Positions 39,858-58,089 of a stretch of DNA of 64,000 nt are shown here, piece after piece; position 1 is the first letter of the stretch, and each line of letters begins with the position of its first letter. Below the pieces are notes generated by a model. It was given only the letters and a program-made list of their open reading frames with translations, made no database searches and had not been told where the DNA came from. This DNA is from Pterobdella sp. o SKG-2022 (lineage: Eukaryota > Annelida > Clitellata > Hirudinida > Piscicolidae): positions 3,721,896-3,785,895 of the forward strand of contig OZ038320.1 of the NCBI GenBank assembly GCA_964035795.1. Reading direction: 5' to 3'. The position numbers and the translations under genes were made by a program.

Positions 39858-41005
39858 TGTGTGTGTACAATAAAAAACCACTCTTGATCTGTCCTACGCT
39901 CTCATTCCCTTCAATTATAAATTTTATTATTCTTCTTTCCTTCTAGAACCCATAAAACAATCTTTAGTTTAAAGAACTTTCAATTTTGTATTAAATAGTA
40001 TTACTTTAGTTTTTCATTGGATTTTGTATAGATGTTTTGAGTTTCACAACTTATTTTCAACTTACATAGCCCTTTTCACCAGGCGTTTTTAATTTAAATA
40101 GGAACACCAGTTTATGAAAATATCTTAAAATTTTTCAAATATGCTTGAAAAATATAAATTTACACAAATTTTGTAGAATGTTTTACATAACTTTAAATAT
40201 ATACTAACTACATAATGGCTACTATACCACATCCATTATATGTAGATACTTAGTTTGGATAGGAGCTTTAATTCGAGCTTCTACTCTTAGATTTGCCCGC
40301 TTACTGCACATCGAAGCCGATATTAGGCATTATCTAGTTTAAATTACTGCACCACAAGTATAGACCTGACTACAGCTAAAACCCCAGCATCTCTATTGCA
40401 CACATGGACATATTAATTATTAGTTACGTGGATGAACAGTAATATACGAATATTGTGTTAATTTCTAAATTCTAATATTAAAATATATTTCATTTTTAAA
40501 CGCATGATTTTATGTAATATTTTAGTTTAATTATCAAAACCGAAACTACAGAAAAAATTTTCACGATAAAATCAATCTTTTTGAAAAATTTTTTTCTCAG
40601 AGAATGAAATTAATAACGAAAAAAATGATTTATTTACTGAAATGGCGACGTAAATATTTTACAAATGAAACATCAGACGTAATTAAATAAAGAAAACCTC
40701 GATAATTAATCGATATAAATCTCAACAGGACAATTTAGTGTCAATAAATATAATTGTATTACGAATCATCTGAGACGCTACCACCATACCAAAGATGTAA
40801 TTAACATAAAAATTATATATTTATTAAAACCATAAATGATAACCATTGATATTTAAAACAGGACCATCTTAACATATGGAAAGTGTGGTATAAAGTTAGT
40901 CAATAAATAATTGCAGCCGCTTCTCACTTCCTGTTTTGAAGTGGTTGATAGTAATTTCAAAAATAAAATTCGGTATAAAAATAAGTAAATAAAAAAATTA
41001 TAGTG
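39858..41005. other. Convergent 3' intergenic region (TPD52-family / RPN2)
   Basis: This holds the two 3' UTRs. A minus-strand AATAAA (TTTATT at about 40819) lies about 185 bases after the RPN2 stop. The stretch at about 40255-40400 is slightly GC-richer and could be a repeat remnant. I see no gene. Confidence 0.5.
39869..39874 (+). promoter_or_regulatory. TPD52-family gene polyadenylation signal AATAAA
   Basis: Canonical AATAAA 12 bases after the stop codon (in GTACAATAAAAAACC). It is very close to the stop, so the 3' UTR may be extremely short or a later signal may be used. Confidence 0.6.
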
Positions 41006-47370
<6,365 letters not shown>

Positions 47371-47833
47371 GTTGAAAAGAAAGATACAACTTATATCAAG
47401 CGCCAGCTCATTTCCGGACTAAATTTAAAATTATACTTTAAATTGAACATTGGTGCTGTTTTAATCAAAAAGCAATTCTTAAATTTAAAAAATTTAATTT
47501 TAATATTCATTTTTGATTTCAATAAAAAAAATGTTTTTTAAAGGTTTTCAAGAAAAGTTTTGTACTCTAAACATTCCTCAATATTCTATTTAAAGAAACT
47601 TCTTTTACATCAGAAAAATGTTAATTTGATAAGAAAACTAAAACTTTTCTCATTGTGTCAAACGTTCATCATGTCAAGAAAATTTATTAGAAATTAGTAA
47701 ACAACGAACACGCATGCTTTCTATAAAACAAAAAATTTTATGTTCAATAATTTTTCCGAAGCATAAAAAAAAATCGAAACATCTCGAAAGGTCAACAATT
47801 AAATTAACTAGGATTTTTTTTACATGTTTTACT

Positions 47834-47840
47834 AAAAAAA
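47834..47840 (-). terminator. Pol III terminator of tRNA-His
   Basis: Run of seven T residues on the transcribed (minus) strand, 7 bases after the tRNA 3' end. Confidence 0.75.
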
Positions 47841-47847
47841 TAAACCT

Positions 47848-47919
47848 TGCCGTAACCAGGATTCGAACCTGGGTTGTCTCGGCCACAACGAGAAGTACTA
47901 ACCACTATACTATTACGGC
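47848..47919 (-). tRNA. tRNA-His (anticodon GUG)
   Basis: The 72-base cloverleaf begins GCCGTAATAGTATAGTGG and ends TTACGGC plus discriminator A. The seven-pair acceptor stem is intact, the A box is TAGTATAGTGGTTAGTAC and the B box is GGTTCGAATCC. The anticodon GTG is at 47884-47886 in a TTGTGGC loop. A run of seven T on the minus strand (47834-47840) shortly downstream is a pol III terminator. It looks functional and closely resembles animal tRNA-His. Confidence 0.95.
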
Positions 47920-48163
47920 CACATAAACATACAAAACTTTTGATGGTAAATTGTATAATGATTATAAACGTCTTAATTTTGCAAATTTTAGTTTTTTAAC
48001 ATTACATAAAAATAAAATGATCAAAACTAAAATCTAAAATTTGTTTAAATCTCTTAGCGTTTTAAGCTGCTTAAACAGTTCACAAATTTCAAGTTTCAGG
48101 ATATACTTTTCGATATATTACATTTTAAAGTAAAAAAAAATTAGATAGCTGCTATAAAGATCA

Positions 48164-49600
48164 TTAATCATCATCACTATCATCTGATGGAAGGATTACG
48201 GGAGGCTGTGCTCTTACTCCATGAGAAGGACCTTCTCCTGCTGCTGCGTCTGGAACATAATGCACGTCTTGTAATTGTCTTTCAATTCTTTGTCCCTGTT
48301 CAAAGTTCATTTCTTCTGTTTCATCATCGCCATCTTCATCATCACTTTCTTCTATTACTTCCATTCTATGTTCACCTGCCGGCCTATACCTAGGGTGGAT
48401 CATCTCATTTGGCTCGAATTGTGCAAATGGAGAATAGCCGTATCTGCTGACAAAATAAGCAGGTGCTCTCTGTCTCATAAATTCACGCATGACCTTAATA
48501 TCCATCAATCCTACGTCAACGTTCGTGTTTCTATCTTCTGTACTTTCTCTCATTGCTTCTTTGGGATAATCTCTCCTTAATGATACGGCAGCTACGTTAT
48601 TGTTCAAATTCTTTCTGCCACTTTTGCTGTGAAGGGAATATTTTAAGTTATTATATTGATATATAAATAAATTATTACATAATATGGTTCATCAACTCCA
48701 AAGAACAATATTTTGTATTCACTAGTCTTTATATCATCTTGAGACAACTTTTTAACAAAATCATAATTTTAAAGCATTTTAGCTTCAGAAGCGGCTCACT
48801 AAACTTGCTTAAGGTTTTGAAAAATACAAGTTTGGTGGTATACAAACTATAAATATTACAGCGCTGTATAACTGATATTAATGGCAAATCTATATCCAAC
48901 TTTCATACCTTCGACCTCTTGGCTTTCTATATTCATATTCTTCTAACTCACCTTGAAAGTTTTAATTTTCGGAAATTTATTAAAAAGTTTACATAGTGTA
49001 ATATGCCATCGATATTAAGTATAACTTTTTTTAGAATATTTTCAATAGAACCAAGATAATGTACGAATGCTCACTTGGGAAATCGTATATGGAATTCTAA
49101 AAATTTGAAAAGTTAATTTTTATCAATGATTTTTCCATATCAATATTCATACAAAAAAACTACATAAATTCGAAAATAGATTCATTTTGCGTTTTGAATC
49201 ATTCCTATTTAGGATAGGAATAAAGTGGACAATTGTACAGAAAAATTTTCCTGGATAGACCAGGTGTTTTGAAGTCTGTATGACAGATTTGAAGCCAGTT
49301 TGTTTATTGCATCAAATGACAAAAATTTTTTGGTTTATTCCGAGAATCTTGAATTTGGGGTCTATTTCTCTTATAAATATAACCCCTTGAACCAAACTAA
49401 AGATGCACAATGCAGGTGTCAAGTGTCAGTGAAAAATAAGATCTGACATTCTCCATCCAATGATCCAAAGAAGAAAAAATTAGAATCTCAATATTGAACA
49501 TATAACAAATTTGGTGTCTTATTTGATGTTTTTATTTAATATTGAATTGAATAATCTGTAAACTTACGTTTATGTTTCTGTTCGATCTATATGAATACAT
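48164..49600 (-). CDS. Unrecognised acidic, probably nuclear protein (3 exons)
   Basis: Exons 49568-49600, 48909-48946 and 48164-48626 join in phase to 177 residues. The protein starts MYSYRSNRNIN, then a strongly basic stretch across the exon 2/3 junction (RKPRGRSKSGRK), a plausible nuclear localisation signal. A middle region with predicted helix follows (MDIKVMREFMRQRAPAYFVS), then an acidic run (EESDDEDGDDETEE) and the terminal motif PSDDSDDD. I do not recognise the family. The second intron is 282 bases and the first about 620. Start choice rests on the in-frame ATG followed by a GTAAGT donor; an acceptor three bases from an alternative AG was chosen by phase. An untested alternative is that exon 1 belongs further upstream. 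Confidence 0.65.
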
Positions 49601-49735
49601 TTTGAATCTTTTGAGAAGTTCAGCTGGATCCACTTTTTAAATATAATTAAGAAACTATATGTTAATATTTGACGATTATATCAGCTTGGATGTTATTTGT
49701 TATTCAATTGTTTCCAAACGTAGAACTTTGACGTC

Positions 49736-49921
49736 ATGTCTTTTGCTTATTTTGAGAGAGCTTCATATAAAACTTTTACACATCGTTTGATAATGGAAGC
49801 TGAACTTACGTCGTTTCGTCGAATTTTAACAAGAGTTGAAACAATTTTTTATGCCAATTTTTTTAATTATCTTGCAAAACCACCAATAGGTCTCTCACTC
49901 AGCTGCATTTACTCCCTTTAA
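49736..49921 (+). other. Possible small ORF or exon, divergent from the 48-49 kb gene
   Basis: ATG-initiated open frame (MSFAYFERASYKTFTHRL...) whose composition is more protein-like than its AT-rich surroundings, starting only 136 bases from the minus-strand start at 49600. A possible donor (GGTCTCT) is at about 49890. No homologue is recognised and no second exon found, so it could be chance. Confidence 0.25.
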
Positions 49922-50913
49922 GCAGTTGCAATAACAGTTTGCGACGCTGAAGTCTTTTGAAATATTTTTTGGGATTAGGCACCTCTTGTTTTATAAATAA
50001 AATTTCAAGTTGAAAAAAAAAAACAAAATTTATTCTCTTATATATCTTTTTTTAAAGATTTTTGTAGATTCATGTTGCGTAAAAGACTTATTCTTCCTAT
50101 GACAAAGCATTAACAGTATATACTTAATATTTTAAACTCGAGCGACCCACTGAACTTTATCAACTTTTAATTGGATGGAATCACAAAAAAACACCATTTT
50201 TTGTACACATAATTTAAATAATAATTATGAAAACTTCATTTGTTTATTCAAAGAAGTTCGTTTAGATAACATACTTACACACAAGGTTCTAATGGAAAAG
50301 TTAACACACCGAAATGCGGCTTTTAAAAGTATAGCTAGTCACACATGAGGTCGCAGTTTTCGTTGTTTTAATCTTTTACTAAAACTCTGGTTCATAAATA
50401 ACTTCCATATTGCTATTCATGCAGATTATATTTTAACACATATTAAGATTGATATCCAAAATTATAATACAATTTTAAAAAGTTTTAAAATCTTTTATTC
50501 TATAATATCAAAATATGAAAAAAAATGTAAATAAAAGCATTTGAAGGAACCGAAGACATGATGCTAAACTTCAAATTTTATGATAGATATCATTGCCATA
50601 AACAATAAACACCATTACTAATAAAAAATGGGTACATACTTGACAATAAATAAAAATAAGTCACCCAAATTCTATACTGAAAATTATAGAAAAAATTTTT
50701 TTTAATGAAAAAATTAATTGAAAAAAAATGAGTTTAAAAATAAATATCATCAGTATTTGGCAAAACACATTGTTTCTCACAGTTCACTAGAAAAAAATAA
50801 GTAAGACAATTATCAAATCACTCCAGAACTCGTTTTTTTATTGAATATAAAAATCCACATCAATATAAACGCCCACTAGAACAAGTAAAAAAAACTAGAA
50901 CCACAAAAAGGGA
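49922..50913. other. AT-rich intergenic stretch
   Basis: It precedes the ATPAF2 3' end. I see only AT-rich sequence and no gene or recognisable repeat. Confidence 0.5.
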
Positions 50914-52471
50914 TCATAACATATATTGTTCGATGTTCGTGTTTTTATCCGTGACCAAGTATGAGTCTGAGTTGAAGTGCACAAGAAGCATGGCTGCAGA
51001 CAGCAAGCATCTTGTGTGCGTTTCGTCAATGGTGTGTTTCCACTCTACTGCTCCCCATGATTCTTGCTGTTATTTCGGTTAGAGGTTATCTCTCTGCCTA
51101 TTTATCTATCTATCAATCTATCTGTCTAGTTATTTATTTATCTACATATATACTTGTGTTTTGTTATTTATTTGGTTTTATAGTTAATTTATAATACATC
51201 TAAATATATACTTGTATTATAAATTAACTATAAAACCAAATAAATAACAAAACACAACCAACAATAACTCGCATCATCACAACCACCAAATAAAATATAA
51301 TTACTACACCTTCAATACACTACCATCCTTATAATGACCCCTAATACAACGCAGTCATTACTAAGTCACAAGACACCAACTTGGAAATGAGATTCGAGGT
51401 TCGATAGGTACACAGCTTGTGTTATTGGGATTTCCTTATGCACTACGCAACAGGCTAGAGTCAATGACTTCAAACACTCCACCGCTTGTTCGTATCCTTT
51501 ATTATGGTGATGACGTGGGTGGTGGCTATGAATGATTTTGTAGTATATTGTTCTATAGGACACTCTTGTTAAAAATAATTATATTTTTTTAAAATTCAAT
51601 GATAAAAAATAATAATAATAACTTACCGACAAGTGACCAATCGTTGTAGGATTTTAAATAATTTTTGAATTTAAGGATGACGTCGTCAGATAAAGGCGGA
51701 AGTGAAATGCAATTGGTTGTTGGAATTGTGACGTCAAACCTTTAAATAAAACTTGATGTTTAGTGGAACACAAAAATAAATAATTAATTTTATGATAATT
51801 GTAAACCAACAGATTAGTTTTGGAACTCATAATAATAAGCAATAATTAAATGAAAATATTTATCAATTCGTTATCTTAGGTAATATTATCATTAAAACAT
51901 TTCCTTATTTCATGATATATCTTTTTATTGTGCTATCATATTTTTTTTCACAGAGTAGCAACCCTTTGAACATACTTTCTTCACCACCGAACCTAAAATT
52001 CAAGGCCACTGATGGCCGACTTGCATATAAAAACATACATCCTATTATTATTATTATATTACTATCGTTATTATTAAACTATTATTATTTTTATTATTAT
52101 AGACACCTCTTATTGACCAAGTATTATATCCTATTATTATTATTATATTACTATCGTTATTATTAAACTATTATTATTTTTATTATTATAGACACCTCTT
52201 ATTGACCAAGTGCAAAACAGGGTCCCAGGAATTGTTCTGTAACTCAACCAACTCTGAGGGAGTGTCCACCCGGAAGCTGTAATAATAATAATAATGTTGA
52301 GGTAAAATAGCCGAAAATCAATATAATAGAAACAAACACTAAGGTTTATTGAGAAACTTAATACACGAAGCTTTTCGTAAGAGTATCTTACATTAGCTAG
52401 CGTCACACTAGATAATGTAAGATACTCTTACGAAAAGCTTCGTGTATAAAGTTTCTCAATAAACCTTAGTG

Positions 52472-52505
<34 letters not shown>

Positions 52506-54268
52506 TAGAACAAAACATTATCAAAAACTATAAATTAAATAATATAATATTAACAGCAGTAGAGATAATGGAAAAGTTAAATTAGTCTAAGGATGTTTAA
52601 TTTTAATGAATAATAATGATATGCTTATTTTCATCTACTATTTGAAACTATGGAATGTGAAGGGTGTTGCGAGAACGTTAAAGAATTGGAGTCGAATAGC
52701 GTTAATAACACAAAGTTATCAAACGTGAAAAAAACTAAACAGGTGAACAAAAAGATAAATAGATGGATAAAAAAAAAAATAAATAGATAGATGAACAAAG
52801 ACATATAAAAAGATAGGTATATAGATAGATAGAGATAGACAAACAGATAGAGATATAAAGTAAAAGAAAGATAGACAAACACACCAGACTGTATCAGTTT
52901 TAAGAAACTCAATGATGGAATTGATGATAGTCTCATTGTTCCTGAAGTCCTTGCCATCTATGCATATGTTCACCATTGAAGACTGTAATAAAAAGAATAA
53001 TAAAAACAAAAAATAATATCAATAATGAGAATAATCACAAGAATAGTAAAAAAATTACTGATAATGGTGAACAAAAATTAATATAGCAAACATAGAGATA
53101 ATAGTAGTTGCAGTAATACTAGTAAAAGTGAAGAAATTTTAAAAAATCATATAATTTTTACAATTTATTTTTCCTCCATCAAAAATATATCAAAGAATAA
53201 ACATATACAAAATCAACAGAAAATTAATAGAACTCATGCATCATATACTCAAACATCAAAACTTGCACAATTATAATAATGCAAATATATACAACACAAC
53301 TAAGATTATAGTAGAAAATCAAAAAGTGAAATTATATAATTTAATAACATAAAATTAATAATTTTTAACCCAACCATGTTAGAAAATTGAAGATTTTAAA
53401 CAGTGATGAAAAACTATGCTAAAAATAATAAGAGTAAGTATGAAAGTTGAACATTAGGTTGTATTAACTGGGATTTTTGTTGCACAATGTTTCACAGGGG
53501 TATAATCTATGTGAGCCGAAATAATAATTTTTTATTGATATCAATTCTGATTAAATTAAACTGCTATACATGTCCCAGTAACTGGGATTGACAACACTTC
53601 ACCTGGATTACTGATACTATGAGTAATTTATGAAAAAGACTATTTATTTGAGACAAATAATAACCATAAATAGAAACAATAAAAAATAATAAACAACCAG
53701 GTGCATATTACTCCTATTGACAACAGTATCTTGACATCTCCACTCCTCAAGCACAGCTAATGCCAATGGTTCACTAGGTATGTTAACCACATTTCCTCTG
53801 GGAGTTCTCAACTTCAACCTGTCAAGGTTTATTTCGAAACCCCCTATGTTTGGATGTGATTAAGAATTTTTAGTAGTGTTTTCAATGGTCAGTTTCATGG
53901 TATTTTCAAAGCAATATATTGGTCTAATATGATTTAATTTGTCTTGATTTTGGATTTAGTGGGTTTTGATTGGAATTGATGTTGTTTGAAAATCATATCT
54001 TGATTAGTAATAAAAAAAATTGATAGCAAAAAAATTGCAATATGAATTTATTTGAAAGCCAGATAATACCTAAGAAATATAATTATCATTTACAACCGAA
54101 GTAATGAATAAAAAAATATTTGTTCAAGATATAAGTATGAGATTGATGTATCTAATATAATATTTTGTGTATTTAGAATTTTTTCATGAAATAACTGAAA
54201 GAAACATAACTCACCATCGGATTTTGTTAACGTAACATCTTTGTAAAATTTTTTGACTAGTTGGCCAC
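50914..54268 (-). CDS. ATPAF2: ATP synthase mitochondrial F1 assembly factor 2 (ATP12)
   Basis: Matrix chaperone that binds the F1 alpha subunit during ATP synthase assembly. Exons: 54215-54268, 53698-53843, 52885-52982, 52196-52276, 51627-51739, 51381-51496, 50914-51066; all phases agree. Landmarks matching the human protein: LVKKFYKDVTLTKSDGGFEI, VNIPSEPLALAVLEEW, SIIEFLKTDTVCFRV, LVELQNNSWDPVL, ITQAVYLSNLESHFQ, ESWGAVEWKHTID and the C-terminal LSAAMLLVHFNSDS. The first exon, with the mitochondrial targeting sequence and start codon, was not identified; exon 54268 needs one base from it. Introns contain a perfect palindrome (51154-51258), an inverted-repeat pair (52325-52475) and an 89-bp tandem duplication that copies the splice donor of the exon ending at 52196. 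Confidence 0.94.
51154..51258. repeat. Near-perfect palindrome in ATPAF2 intron
   Basis: Left arm TTGTGTTTTGTTATTTATTT... and its exact reverse complement at the right (...AAATAAATAACAAAACACAA), with arms of about 43 bases and a spacer of about 18. It lies 88 bases downstream of the intron 5' of the final exon, next to TCTA/TCTG microsatellite sequence. Confidence 0.88.
52041..52211. repeat. 89-bp tandem duplication spanning an ATPAF2 splice donor
   Basis: Bases 52041-52122 recur identically at 52130-52211 (offset 89). The unit includes the last 16 bases of the coding exon ending at 52196 and its GTGTCT donor (minus strand), so a second identical exon-end/donor copy sits 89 bases into the intron. 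Confidence 0.92.
52325..52475. repeat. Inverted pair of GAAGCTTTTCG repeat
   Basis: ACACTAAGGTTTATTGAGAA... through CACGAAGCTTTTCGTAAGAG runs to about 52396, then the reverse complement continues to about 52475 with a loop of about 10-15 bases (CTAGCGTCACAC). Arms are about 65 bases and nearly identical. It lies in an ATPAF2 intron and is followed by a TAA microsatellite (52470-52505). Confidence 0.88.
53565..53640 (+). repeat. Dispersed repeat with TCCCAGTAACTGGGA core
   Basis: CATGTCCCAGTAACTGGGAT followed by TGACA and, about 25 bases on, GGATTACTGATACTATGA. Related copies lie at 11390-11440 (+) and 8295-8350 (-). It contains a short palindrome. Family unknown. Confidence 0.7.
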
Positions 54269-55743
54269 CTATATAATTTTATATTGGAAAAGGCTTTTTA
54301 TAATTGATGTGAGATTGATTGTACAAATTTTAAATTTTTAAAAAGTAATAACAATTTCATGGCAATTGCTCTGTGACACCGGGTTAAAAGCACCATACTA
54401 TTGATTAGTTTCAAGAGTTACGAAAGAAAACTACACAAAAAAATTACTTCCATGCTAACTTTTCGTAGACTTGCACCTAAAAGAAACATAAAAAAATGTA
54501 CTGAAGTTTTTTAAAAACTTGGTCATATTTAACCTTAATTGATCGATAACTTTTGAGGTTAAAAGTAAAACCAAATCTGATGTTCTTAGCTGAGTTTTTG
54601 AAATAAAAAGTCTAAAAAGGAATTATTTAAATCAGATCATATCAAGCATTTCAAAAATTCTTTTCAAAATAATACTGATTTTTTTGATACACAACAGAAA
54701 TTATCATAAGGTAGATGGAGGATCTTTTAAAATTATACAATTTAGCTATACTTAATGATAACTTAATAATATTAATAATTTATAGAAAAATGATAAAATT
54801 TCAATAAGCTTAAACAATTTATTTTAAGCAAAGATCAAATCAAAAAATCCTTAGAGCATTGTCCAACGCTTATCGTTTTTTCTTGAAATAATTAAAGTAC
54901 ACACTTTCGAAATTTATGAACTGAATTATGTGCCATTTTGATAATAAACTACTAATTCATAATTAGTTAGAGCCATTAAAACTTATCTATAATGAAGAAA
55001 TACTCGGTTTGATAGATTTTATTTAAACCAAGCTTTTCAAAACAGTCGTTTCATCATAACCCTATATAACCTAACGGTAGAAAGACTGCTCTATATAATA
55101 TAAAACTTAACTTGAATGATTTCAAGTAGGTCTATCCAAAAGTTTTTATAAATTAAAGCTGTTAAACTACTAGTGTACGCTAAAATGGATGTTTTTTTCT
55201 AGCTTATGTTGTTCGATTAAAAGTTATACTGGCCGCGAACGAGCAGTATCAGGTCAAAGGGAGAAGAAGGTGGTTGAGCAGGTAAGGTAAGCTGAGGCAA
55301 ACCACTATTGTTGACAACACAAACTTGCTTTCAAGAGCGGCATTTAAGCCTTTGTTTGTTGCAAAAACTGTTATAGATAATTAATTTTAGTTCAAAACAT
55401 TTTTAAAGTTTGTTAAAGTTGATCAATAACTCTATATAACATATTGAAACAAATATAAATCTACCTACAAGTTCAATATTAGCAAAACTCTGATGATTGA
55501 CGGTAAAAATATTTATTTTTCGAATTCATATGATCTTATTTGACATGATTATTAGCAAATCGCCTATAGCTTATGGTGGTGTACGTTTTCCAGTAACTAA
55601 AAAATATATATTTATGGTATTTTAATTTTTGAAATGAGCCGTTTCATTTGGAAAAAATTCCAATAGATCTTGAAATCTTTAGAACGTCTGACAGAGTTTG
55701 CTTCAAATAGTGTATTGCAGGTCACTTCGGTGGTCGTCTGCTT

Positions 55744-55875
55744 CTAGAGAAGCCTCAACAGTTCTAGTAGCTTCTTCTGAAACGTTGTGGAAACTGAAAT
55801 GTTTTCATCATCGTAGATTTTACACTCAAAATTCTCTCTAGATCGCCGTCTTATAAAAGAGGATTTGAAAGACAT
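55744..55875 (-). pseudogene. Short ORF with weak FERM-domain-like start
   Basis: ATG-initiated 43-residue frame beginning MSFKSSFIRRRSRENFECKI. The pattern basic stretch, then FECKI.DDENISV, resembles the first strands of FERM domains, and the frame then ends. No second exon was found. It may be a degraded retrocopy or chance; function is not claimed. Confidence 0.2.
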
Positions 55876-55974
55876 TTCTAGTTGAACAAATCTTTAGTGA
55901 CTTGATTGCAGCCTACTGAAAAATATTTAAAAGTGAAAGCCAAGCGTCTTTACTCTGGTAAATACCCCTTAGAC

Positions 55975-56007
55975 TCGTAGGGCCAAAACTCTTTGTTGGC
56001 CCTACAA
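55975..56007. repeat. Short hairpin GTAGGGCCAA / TTGGCCCTAC
   Basis: Perfect 10-base inverted repeat around an 8-9 base loop, unusually GC-rich for its surroundings. Confidence 0.7.
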
Positions 56008-56150
56008 AGCGTTGAAGTGATTTGTGCAATCCGGCTGTTATTATGGTTAAATAGAGGGTTACTTACATAGGATGCTCTTTTTTCTCCAATAGTGAATATT
56101 ATATAATGTTGTAAAAATAAATTTCAAATAAAAAACATAATGCACCTTCA

Positions 56151-57858
56151 AAACTTCACACGTGCCATTCAAGATATATGTATAGTATCTTGTTCCTCCA
56201 GTAAATATTATGTCAACCGTTTTATTTTTTATTTCAGGGTTCACTTAAAAATTTTTTTATTCAGTATTTATGGAAATGATATAGAGAATTTCTAGAAGTT
56301 CTCAATTTCACCTGTAACTCATCTTCACAAATCCTCTTTTGAATTTGAGCAGTAACATCTAAAATTTCATTAAGGCCCTCCAGGATGGTCAAATAATTAC
56401 AATTTGGATCTGTTGCTATCGCCTCCAATTCACTAATTTCCACATAAGGCTCAACACCGATTGCGAAAGAAGCAACTCCATTAGCGATCAAGATTTTTGT
56501 AGCTCTCTTTGTTAGAGTGGCATTATTTGCTTCTCCATCAGTGATGGTTATAGCAATATGAAGAACCCCTGCCAAAAATGATAATGTAATGGGATATTTA
56601 TAAAGCGCTTTTCTTTATAGATCGAAGCGCTTGCTAACAAATTAAATGTAGCAAAAACACACTGTGGAAAAGGTGTTAATTGTCGGTCCACACGGGATGA
56701 TTAGTCTAATTTTCTATCTCTGAGTTATATGGCCGTATATTTTTTTGAGTTGAATATTCCTGTGAAATCCTTATTCAATAATTATTTGAGGTTTATTTGC
56801 TGAAAAACAAAAACCATACTTAATTGTTGAAAATTCAGCTAGAATTTGAAATTAAATATCACTAACAATCTCTCGCTCCATTTGAAGTCAGAAACACATT
56901 TTCTCTAGCGTAGTCAAGAGTAACATGAGTGAGTGGCTCTACATAACTTATATGCACATATTCAATTCAATGATTTGTATTAAATCTTTTTAAACCAACC
57001 TGTTATTGGTTGTATAACGTTATTAATGGCAGCCAAAACCTCGCCAGTGCTCAAATGCTGGTTAAAAGCAAATTGAAGACGGGGAGAAAAAGTGTAAAGC
57101 AATTCTAGTTTTGTTCGATGCTACATTAAACTTTTTGACGAGGTTTTTAATGAATCCTTTTACTTTTTTAGAATGTGCCTTTCCTACTAAAAATAATATG
57201 TCCGAAGGACAATCATGATCTGGATGAAAGACATTGGTTATTCAAAAATGATGATTTCGCAAAATGAATATTTAAAAAATTTATATTGTTTTGAATAAAA
57301 TAGAAAAAAACTACTTGAATCAGCGAAGTTTGCAGATTTAATGTAGACACTGGGTGGTAAACCAGTTAAAGAACTCCAGAGTTTTGCTTGGTTGTTCATA
57401 TTTTTGGACACATTTTTGATGCTGATTCGCGCTGCAAGAGCTGAATACAATGGCTTCAAAAGATCTTGCCACGTTGTATTGTTCCAATCGATGCCATACT
57501 CATTTCGGACTAAAGCCAAAAAAGCTGAACATGCTTTTTAGTTTCTAGATACTTTGTTACTGTGATCTAAAAAGTTATGAAACGTCAATTATAATTTTTG
57601 ATACTGATAAGCCTTCACCTTCCAAATGCTTCCGTAGAACCCAGTAGGGAAGGCACCTGCGTCATGACCATCGTCACTTGATGCTTTAGCCCATCTTCTC
57701 AACATCAAGGCATCGTCTTTAAACAAACCTTTTTCTTGTATTATTGTCACAGCAGCTTCTATAACAGAGGGTCCTCTAGCGTTTGGAACAAGTGTCAAGT
57801 CTACAGCGCCTCTACATGAAGCTAACAAGGAGGAAAGAAAAAATATCTCAACTATCAT
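56151..57858 (-). CDS. Secreted von Willebrand factor A-domain protein, possibly broken (partial model)
   Basis: Exon 57619-57858 starts with a signal peptide (MIVEIFFLSSLLASCRG) and a region ending FPTGFYGSIWK. Exon about 57310-57520 has YGIDWNNTTWQDLLKPLYSA, which I associate, from memory, with a lysozyme-like module fused to vWA domains in invertebrate extracellular proteins. Exon 57000-57219 begins CPSDILFLVGKAHS, the start of a vWA fold, and exon 56312-56568 completes it (ITITDGEANN, VASFAIGVEPYVE, Leu-Thr-Ile-Leu-Glu region). A further exon lies at about 56151-56243 (KTVDIIFTGGTRYYTY). Two oddities: the MIDAS DxSxS motif is absent (GKAHS instead), and a run of five A at 57087-57091 shifts the frame in the middle of the domain. 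Junctions 1/2 and 4/5 are not phase-resolved. Either a decaying gene or an assembly error. Confidence 0.6.
56580..56735 (-). mobile_element. tRNA-derived SINE, degraded head
   Basis: On the minus strand: a worn tRNA-like head (GGCCATATAACTCAG), then a body with GACAATTAACACC, TTTTGCTACAT and AAGCGCTTCGATCTATAAAG, ending ATATCCCATTACAT. The body matches 60870-60985 closely. Located in the vWA gene intron. Confidence 0.78.
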
Positions 57859-58089
57859 ATTTCAAAAAGTGAATTTCTAAGTTTTTGCGTTGCTTTATAA
57901 ACTTCATAGGATATAGTAATAACTTTGGATAGGTTTTGGTATATTTCTTTTTTACTACAAAAGAAAATTTTACTATTTTTGTATTGAATTTTTCAAAATA
58001 TATAAAAAATCATATATGATTAACATTCTAATTTGCATTTTTTTCAAAGCTTTGAAAATATCGACTCAAAGCTTTAATTATTGAAACTC

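Larger units (their letters stand above)
54269..56150. other. AT-rich stretch between ATPAF2 and the vWA gene
   Basis: It should contain the first exon and promoter of ATPAF2 and any 3' exons of the vWA gene, but I could not place either. A run at 55225-55310 is slightly GC-richer and has a GTAAGG donor-like site on the plus strand. Confidence 0.4.

Noticed and set aside
51945..52015. Minus-strand frame RPSVALNFRFGGEESMFKG as an ATPAF2 exon
   Set aside because: It has no match in ATP12 proteins. The flanking exons 52196 and 51739 join directly in phase and give the expected KRFDVTIP sequence.
52631..53009. Long Leu/Tyr-rich minus-strand frames resembling membrane proteins
   Set aside because: They come from translating GATA/GACA microsatellite next to the ATPAF2 exon 52885-52982.
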